Source: Platycnemis pennipes (taxonomy: Eukaryota; Arthropoda; Insecta; Odonata; Platycnemididae). From it: a stretch of DNA of 64,000 nt. The notes beneath the pieces were generated by a model that was given only the letters and a program-made list of their open reading frames with translations, was not told the DNA's origin and did no database searches. The stretch covers positions 128,077,624-128,141,623 of the forward strand of contig OW121851.1 of the NCBI GenBank assembly GCA_933228895.1. Direction: 5' to 3'. Below are positions 56,912-64,000 of this stretch, piece after piece (position 1 is the first letter of the stretch; the number at the start of each line of letters is the position of its first letter). The position numbers and the translations under genes are program-made.

Positions 56912-57024
56912 ACACTATTGTCACACGCTTTAAAACCTTGCGGCACTCACGTATTCTATTTTTGCCGCACCAACGAGGCGCCAACTTCTCTCAGAATTGA
57001 TTGTAATGAACCCCCGATCCCTTA
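56705..57024. other. 320-bp segment absent from copy A
   Basis: Copy A joins GGTA directly to TTGATCC. In copy B the same two points are 320 bp apart, with TA at both edges. It holds the end of the left arm, the loop and the right arm of the inverted repeat. Confidence 0.92.
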
Positions 57025-57129
57025 TTGATCCTCCCCAAACTTATTCCCAAGGCGCCCCCCTCCGACTTTGCTCTGCAACTCCATGGAGGGAAAACTTAAA
57101 GAAGCTGTCTCCCCGCTCTTCAAAGTGGA

Positions 57130-57400
57130 CTATTCCACATCCACTTCTTGCTCCACGTTGGAGTCCGTCGACGAGATTAGCGCGATCCCGATCTTGCTAA
57201 TCAGACGTCGCAGCCTCGGCTTCATGATATCCTTCACGTTCCTCTTGCAGACGAAGATGAGGAATATGAATAAACCCTGCAGGGTGTTAAGGGTGTCCGT
57301 GACGAGCCAAATGCACTTCGAACCCCCGACGATGTACGAAAGTATCTCCAAGACCCAGCTGACGCCCATGACGATGGAGAGTTTTATGTACAACTTCATC
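57130..57400 (-). CDS. Methuselah-like GPCR, copy B, last exon (TM6, TM7, C-tail)
   Basis: Identical in sequence to 42523-42793, with the same acceptor TAATTGCAG and stop TAG. It encodes MGVSWVLEIL (TM6), TLNTLQGLFIFLIFVC (TM7) and the acidic C-terminus. Both copies keep an open frame and intact splice sites, so neither shows decay. The 3' flank differs: copy B has the 320-bp insertion with the long hairpin between this stop and the shared AATAAA, so mature 3' UTRs of the two copies would differ sharply. Confidence 0.92.
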
Positions 57401-57493
57401 CTGCAATTAGTCGAGAGCATGCACGCTAAGTAATCACGAGGCATCCAGAGTTAGTAAAATTGCAAATCATTCCATTCCATTGCATTGCAGTAC

Positions 57494-57656
57494 CTGTTTT
57501 TGTCCTCTTTACTTTTAGATGACGATCCTCGTTGTAAAATCGATGTTTCTCTTTTAACTTTGTGAATATTGAAAGCGGTCAGGACAAACAAAATTATGTT
57601 GCAGACCACAATGACTCCAACGGGGGCGATGAAGTAGGCCATCCTACTCTCTTTAC
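57494..57656 (-). CDS. Methuselah-like GPCR, copy B, TM5 exon
   Basis: Identical to 42887-43049: SKESRMAYFIAPVGVIVVCN, ILFVLTAFNIHKVKRE, then the serine-rich third intracellular loop. Donor, acceptor and phase are the same, and the same truncated LINE-A lies beside the acceptor (57672 upward). Confidence 0.92.
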
Positions 57657-57671
57657 CTGGAATGAGAGAAA

Positions 57672-57772
57672 TATTAATCGACGTCCACGCAAAGCCCTGC
57701 GAGCCACCGCGAGGGTGTGTGGCAGGGGGTGAATATGACCAAACACGCACTAATTAACATGCAAATAACAGA
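57672..57772 (-). mobile_element. LINE-A 3' end in receptor intron, copy B
   Basis: Same insertion as 43065-43165, so it predates the duplication. Confidence 0.8.
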
Positions 57773-58648
57773 TACGACCTGTGGCGTTCCGAGTCTCTTT
57801 AGAGTTTTTTTGTAGAGTCTTTTTTATGACCCATATTATTCTTACGTTACGTAAATAACCTATGGTCAGAAAAATTCAAGGGCAATTTAATTGCTTTCGC
57901 TGACGATACCGCTTTGAGTTACTCGGCCAGTACCTAGTTATCATTAATTATTATCAAATTTTGAATTGTTCCAACACTCTTACTTACACCTGCTCCCAAA
58001 ATGTTTTGGACATACCCTCTCAACATCGCATTAATAAAAAATGAATGCTAAATTCTGTAAAATGCTAGGGCCTTGTTGTTCAAACATAGAGAGGAAGAAT
58101 ACCTAATTAGAAATATTGTGTAAGTTTTTACAAGATTAACATAATTTTTCTATTGTGTTCGTCAACATTACAAAATATTGATAAAAACTTTCTGAGCATA
58201 CGTACATGTGAAGTTTTAAATACAACCATGTCACCATGTTATGTGTGCCTACTCGGCACGTAGTGTGTTTTTGATCTTTATATTTTATATTAGTTTGTGT
58301 GATAATCCATGTTAACTTGTGATAAAGAATCGTCGACCCCAAAGCAGGAAGCTTTGTTTTCCAAGGGGTACCTATATTCCTCGGATAAATGAATGGCTAC
58401 TAATGCATACTTTATGCATTTATATGAGGAATAAAAGTATTATTATTATTACTACGAAATAATTAAAATGTGTAAATAATTATGGCTTTTGAAAGGATTG
58501 TGGAGAAACTTGAAACGCACGCGCGATACCGTGGGATATTAGGCGAAGCGGTCGCTTTACATCACTAAGTCGATTTTTCGTTGCTTTCGCCATATTAAGT
58601 TGGTGCAATATTGCGCTGTGCATATCCTCATATTTCATAAGAGCCTTA

Positions 58649-60099
58649 AGGCCGTTTTACACGGTGAATGATCATGCGAATGAAGTCATGCGCATGAAGT
58701 TCATGCTTCGTGTAATACGAAAATCTTTTCGCATGGAATTCATTCGCATGATTCCTTCAATGATGATGTGATACGAGCGTACGGCGTCCGTCTTTGTTTT
58801 ATGAGCGGGTAGAAGAGGATTCAAATTAAACAAGTGCCGGACGAAATGCAATTATAATTGGTTTTCGGAACTTTTCGTACTTATACTTTCGTACAATTAA
58901 TTGACTTGCCCATGGAGTATATATAATCGTATATAATTCTTATAGGTAATTTATATAGGCATTCACCTGGTGAAGTTTTTCAATTAATCACGTTTTGGGC
59001 GAAGGTTGAGTTGAAAATAATGTATCATGTAGGTATTCTAAGATTTTGATAATTCTTGTGACAAGTAGGTATAGAGCAATAAAGTATTAGAACAGAACAT
59101 AAAATTATACCTGAAAACGTTACATTGAAATATATCCACCGGTATTTTTCCATTGTCTCTCATGAGGATGTGACTTGTTGTTTGTTATCACAGCTACCAC
59201 GAACTGGGATAAATTAGAACAAAAAGCACGTATCTAATCTTTAAGTAGTACAGTATCTATTCCGATAGATACTCCTACACACTTCATGCATAATTAAACT
59301 TATTTTACCCCCATGAATTCTTGCTGAGTTATCAGGGAACGTTATAACCGTAAACGGACATGGATACGATTCGCCCGTCGCTAAAAAATCTTAGCGTTAC
59401 AGCCAGCCGGAAACGAATTGCAAAATGTCAATATAATTACTAACATGTACATCAAAGGTTGAATAAGGATCTCTTGTCACAGTAATTGCTTCTCTCGTCG
59501 TCGTGTCCGATCTTTCATAATCATGCCTGGTGAGATTTAATATAGTATGAAATTGCTCCAGCGTCTTTCTTAATAAATTACGATATGTCTCACAGTCCTA
59601 TAACAACAGTTCATTTTTAATCATGCCTAGCATACCTTTACCTCTATTTCTCCTCTCTTCTTCTAGCTTTCTCCGGAAAAATTGTGGCCGCCACCATTTA
59701 AATGGGAACTGTAGCAGTAGATGTGAAAATTAAGCCATCATTTATAGCTCTACTTCACTTCAGATCAACTTAAACCTCAGTATCTAGAAAGCTTCGCTAA
59801 ATGAATATTATAATAACTAAATGTACACCATAGTTTATTTGATCTATCACGTATATCAGACGGCGTAAACAAACCATTCCGACCAATTTCGAGCATCGAT
59901 ACAGCTGCGTTGGTCGGAAATATCCCGTGAGTCGATATGTATTATCGATAGGCCTACCACTGCGCATCCTTTTTGCGCATAACATTGAAGGAATTAATTC
60001 GAATGATCATTCACGCTAAGCGGAAGCAATTTCAGGTCATCACTTAAATTCATTCGTGAATGAATTCATTCGCATGATCATTCAGGCGCAAAACGGCCT
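58649..60099. mobile_element. PIF/Harbinger-type element, copy B
   Basis: Same element and TTA flanks as 44042-45492; one substitution seen (position 59223, A for G). Confidence 0.8.
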
Positions 60100-60311
60100 T
60101 TACTCTGTTGCTAAAATTCCGTCACCCGAGTTTGAATACCAATTTTACAAAGATGGCTATTGCTATATTGAAATTAACTAAATGAAATAAAAGATAATTT
60201 ATTCCTAATTTTACTGATTGTATGCAAAAAGTTAACATATTTGTTTCATCGCTGTATTTGTTTATGAAGAGCATTATTAGAGCATTTTTTGTGTACCGGA
60301 CGGATGCCTGG

Positions 60312-60512
60312 AATGGGGTCGTTTACCATATTTTTAATTTCTGAATCTGATAGAGTTTGTTAAATAAAAATACCCATATTTTTCCGTTCTTCGACCGGCC
60401 TCGAGTTCTCGAGTTGTAAGTGGCGAAAGACTGATGTTTTCAACCTTTTCGGAAAAGTGGTCTTGCAAAAGACTCGTACGACATCCTCTTCGTCCAATCA
60501 CAACTAAGACCG
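60312..60512 (-). mobile_element. TIR element family M1, partial (copy B)
   Basis: Counterpart of 45705-45905 with one substitution (60470). Confidence 0.65.
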
Positions 60513-60670
60513 CGGAGCTCCTGTGTCTTATCACATGAGTAGGGCTTAACAGTTGACTGTCATAGAAGCCAACTGCTACGTGTAAACGCAACCTTAGGTT
60601 GGGTCGAAATAAATTGATTTTTTTTTAAGTATCGAATAATAACAGGGTTCAAAAGTTGCGCATTTGCGTA

Positions 60671-60697
60671 ACTGATGCTTAGTTCAAAAGTAGTCAT
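60671..60697. other. 27-bp filler replacing 304 bp of copy A
   Basis: CTGATGCTTAGTTCAAAAGT plus seven bases. The AGTTCAAAAGT part echoes GGTTCAAAAGTTG 40 bases to the left, typical of templated filler at an end-joined break. Confidence 0.8.
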
Positions 60698-61048
60698 GAT
60701 CAAGGAACTGCTCAAAAACCTCAGCTCGACAATAGACTAGTTCGTCAGTTATGTTAGATGAAATTCTGTCCGAGTCTGATTTCTTAAATCTTCGTTGCCA
60801 CACCCGAGCTGTTGTAAGATGCGCAAAACCTGTCATAGAGTCTGTGTCTCAGCGTGCGAGGACAAGAAAACAGAGATTCGAGCATCTTACACTAGAGCAT
60901 ATTTGCGCCCAAATTTCACGATGTCGAAATTACACAAAATCTGAATTTAAGGCTATGCCCTTGAAAAATATAGGTATATAATTTAACAAACCCTAATTGG
61001 TTGGGTAGGGTGTGGGTAGAACTTTAGTTGCAGAGGGCTTCCCGCATA

Positions 61049-61512
61049 GGGCAAAACTCATAGGTATACGTTTTGGATGTAGTTCTGGAAGGTTTTCATA
61101 GATGGCAATGGAAGAATTGTTCGCTTTACGTCACTGCTTTCCTTCTTCTAATCGACTTAAGCAGCACAATCGAGAAGTTTCGTGTAGTCTGCTCCTTGTA
61201 GGGGTGGATTATGTGTTTTTAAAGAAACAGCAAGGAATCCTTCCTGTAAGAAGATATGTTTGCTTTAATAGTGAGAGAAATGTTAACTTATCCATGTGAC
61301 TGTGGACGCTAGGTAAAGGCATATCGCACCAATGTAATAAAATAACAAAACTACATCCATAGCACATGTTATGTCCCACTTAAGTAGATTAGAAAAACGA
61401 AAGAAATGGAAGCGTTATATATCGTATGTGATGTGACGCGAAAAATTCTTCCATCGCCATCTATGGAAACCATACAGTACTACGTCCAACATATAAAACA
61501 GTTTTACCCTTT
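61049..61512. repeat. Inverted repeat / MITE, copy B
   Basis: Same as 46719-47182. Confidence 0.75.
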
Positions 61513-62288
61513 GTGGTGAGACTTCTATAGTTGCAGCTATCTCATAGTGAGTTTGGAGTCATGTAAAAAATGTGTCATGGATGAAGAGCTGCAAATGATG
61601 TATTCTCATCGAATGTATCATATCACCTTTATGAACGAATCTTTAAGGAAGATGTAATAAATTAAAATGCGTCTTTTTGTAAAATGGTTGTGTGCGCAAT
61701 TCTAAAATTTGGAATATGAATTTAAATGAAGTTTTTCTGTTATTAGGCAGGTTAGTGAAGCACTTCGATGCGATAAAAAGCCAAATAAAAAACGTTACCT
61801 TATTGATTTGAGATTAAAAGGCACAAAACTTTGCCTGAACAGTTTTTTTCCTTCGATAAGCATGTGAATACGCAACTTCTGACCCCTATTATAATTTAAT
61901 ACTAGAAAAATTAGACCAACTCTAGTAATCCTACACCCTTTGTATCACATTCTCCGAAGGCTTCCTTCCTTATAAAATCAAAGGATGACGGGTTCAGTTA
62001 ATGTACTATGTTAATAACTTTGTATTTCCTTCCCTAAGTTCTTTCAATCTTCAGATTATCAAATGTCCTACCCTTTTACATACTAATCAATATAAATTTT
62101 GTCTTCCTACCTCATTTTATCTTCCATCCTCCTAAAATCATTTCCACTGACTCCGACCCAAAAAATCAACACATCGCCAGTCGTCTTTCTTTACGTACAT
62201 TTTATTTTTAAGGCATTCATGGTAAATATATGAAAATACGAACAATATTCGTGCAATACGAACATGTACTTTCGTGTTTCGTACTTAC

Positions 62289-62464
62289 TGTTAAACCAGC
62301 ACGTGTTCTTGAATTCCGGTTTCAGGAAGCTATCAGATATTCCAGGGTGAAACTCCATGATTGCAGTAACGATGATGATGACCAACGGTAGTCCCCAAGC
62401 GTACGCGACATAGGAAAGGAATTTCTTCGTTTCACTCTTATGAATTGTCGGAGGCGTGAAAGTA
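62289..62464 (-). CDS. Methuselah-like GPCR, copy B, TM4 exon
   Basis: Identical to 47959-48134: TFTPPTIHKSETKKFLSYV, the YAWG-containing TM4, and the extracellular loop ending NTCWFN. Splice sites TTTTTGCAG and GTAAGTAC are intact. The next exon upstream (TM3) should lie about 3.5 kb to the right, outside the window. Confidence 0.92.
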
Positions 62465-63271
62465 CTGCAAAAAGAAATGTGAAAGGTTATATGATGTATT
62501 AATTTCCTGGTAACTGCGTCAAATTTAAGCGATTTATCACTGATAGCGTTGATTTTTTGAAGAGTTAAATAAGTTTGATGTCAAATATAATAATCGTAAG
62601 ATTTATGGTAGAGAATTCTAGAAAGATATTTTAGGAAATCTCCAAAAATTTATGAGAGATACGGGCAAACCCGCACCCATACAAAACGTATTTTTACAAC
62701 TTTTTCTACATACTCCAGCAGGATGGCCTTAAATGGTGCAGACGAGTAAAAAAATTCATTGGAATTTTAAAAGAACGTGCTGAGCATATGTGCCTTAATT
62801 TTTTTAAAGAATAACTATTTTTTAAAAGGTACCTACCAGAATAAATGTTTTTACAAGTTTAGACTTGATATGCACCAAGATACACTTTCAGAAAATAACT
62901 AATTTTTCTCTTTGTTACACCCACACGCACATGCATAGTATGAATGAAATATTAAACCGAATTTGAGAATCCCTCACCTAGATTATGTCCCTCGGATATT
63001 GAAAAATTTTGAGATGTTTTTATGGAGGGTAAATTCTTCTATTTGGGACAGAAGTTAAAAATCTTTGTAGCACTGATCAATAATATTTGTTGTCCTTTCA
63101 CTTGAAAAATAATCATGTTGTTTATTCATAGGTTGGGCGAAATCGGAATAATTGGACTTTGTGGAAAAAAACAGCGGTAAACCCCGGTAACGGAACTAAA
63201 CATAGGCTTATATTCCATGCACAATATACGCGATGTAATTTACCCTTTTTCATGTCACTAAAAGAAACATA

Positions 63272-63707
63272 CAGTGGACTCCCAATTATCCATGCTAATG
63301 CTATCCAGGCTGCGGATTATCAGTGTGTCGCAAATCTTTTTAATGTATCGGCAGTGGTCTCAATGGTAAGTAAACCTTTGTTGTTTTCCTCCAATTGTGA
63401 CATTTACTACGGTCCTACCGACTGGTCCGATGCCTTACGCCAGGCTTCGTGCCGCCACCCGAGGCTTTCGAACGTTTAATTGTCGCCGGGACAGATCTAC
63501 TAGATTCTTTTTCCTCATAAAGCGCTATTATGTACAGCGAGGACCTTTTCATTAGCAGATTGTGTTATTTTCTTAGGGAGTTTATCTATTTTGCAGAGTA
63601 CCGTAGAGAAATGAATCCGGAAGGAACCAAAGAGCGGATTATTCGTTTTTCCCGATTATTCGTGCATCCTTAACCAGTCATTAGCATGGATAGTCGGGAG
63701 TTTACTG
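63272..63707. mobile_element. Pogo/Tc1-mariner-like MITE, copy B
   Basis: Same element and TA flanks as 48942-49377. Confidence 0.82.
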
Positions 63708-64000
63708 TACATCTGCTTGACATTCTGAATGACACTGATACTCTGCAGAAGAGACTGAAATTGGCACACGGCGTTGATATTCTTGGAGGTTAAGGCAGGT
63801 AGAAGAGAACTGGTCAACAACAGTATGCCATGCGTGAAAATCGGATTACCTGGGATCACCCAACTTTCACATGAATACTGGGATGCATCAAACTTTTGTC
63901 AAGTATGTAGGTGTCCTTGGTGCTGGAATATCATGTGATTAACCAATTGATAACGCAACAACCAAGAATGTCTAACAATACCTCAGATGTCATTAATCGT

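Larger units (their letters stand above)
54329..64000 (+). repeat. Tandem segmental duplication, copy B
   Basis: Starts abruptly with CCTTCCAGTAATTGATAAAA, equal to 40070. Left of the junction (54300-54328) the sequence differs from that left of 40070, apart from CC. It follows copy A to the last base, where 64000 equals 49670. Confidence 0.95.

Overview
This is eukaryotic nuclear DNA, AT-rich and gene-poor. The one convincing host gene has short exons with GT/AG introns and consistent phases. It is a Methuselah-like class B GPCR, a family expanded in arthropods. The density of 5'-truncated LINEs, MITEs and hAT elements also fits an arthropod, probably an insect; the species cannot be named from sequence alone. 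Most open reading frames are short and do not look like genes.

Layout. From 1 to about 37 kb the window is a graveyard of mobile elements. LINE-A is a jockey/CR1-like family with a conserved 3' end and a GATGTA-type tail; at least 16 pieces are visible. LINE-B is RTE-like with a GAT-type tail; LINE-C is one CR1/jockey-like 3' end. Also present are tRNA-headed SINEs, a TIR family at 2.1, 12.4, 45.7 and 60.3 kb, and a 1.56 kb hAT element with a perfect 8-bp target duplication (3249-4806). Two tandem arrays occur: an 89-bp minisatellite near 20.3 kb and a degenerate ~137-bp satellite at 31.6-33.8 kb. A broken fragment, possibly of a HARBI1-like gene, lies at 30.9 kb.

From 37017 to 42110 lies a second, larger hAT element of the same family, again with a perfect 8-bp target duplication. 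It carries a decayed transposase C-terminus, arrays of CCGG-centred repeats near each end, and a nested 2-kb TIR element. The empty site for that nested element is preserved in the first hAT copy.

From 40070 onward the window is dominated by a direct tandem duplication with a period of about 14.26 kb. Copy A (40070-49670 and onward) is repeated as copy B (54329 to the window end) with only five substitutions seen by eye but several indels. The left breakpoint lies inside the hAT element. Each copy carries, on the minus strand, the 3' exons of the Methuselah-like receptor: TM4, TM5, and TM6-TM7 plus tail. The TM3 exon of the unit is at 51643-51721; its second copy should lie beyond the window. 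No 5' exons (ectodomain, TM1-TM2) were found. The left copy is therefore either a 5'-truncated duplicate or an alternative 3' exon cassette for a gene whose start lies to the right. An assembly artefact (both haplotypes retained) is a serious alternative.

The introns hold further elements: a 1.45 kb TTA-flanked PIF/Harbinger-type element, a 436-bp TA-flanked pogo-like MITE, foldback repeats, LINE-B fragments, and a Penelope-like terminus with a hammerhead-like motif.
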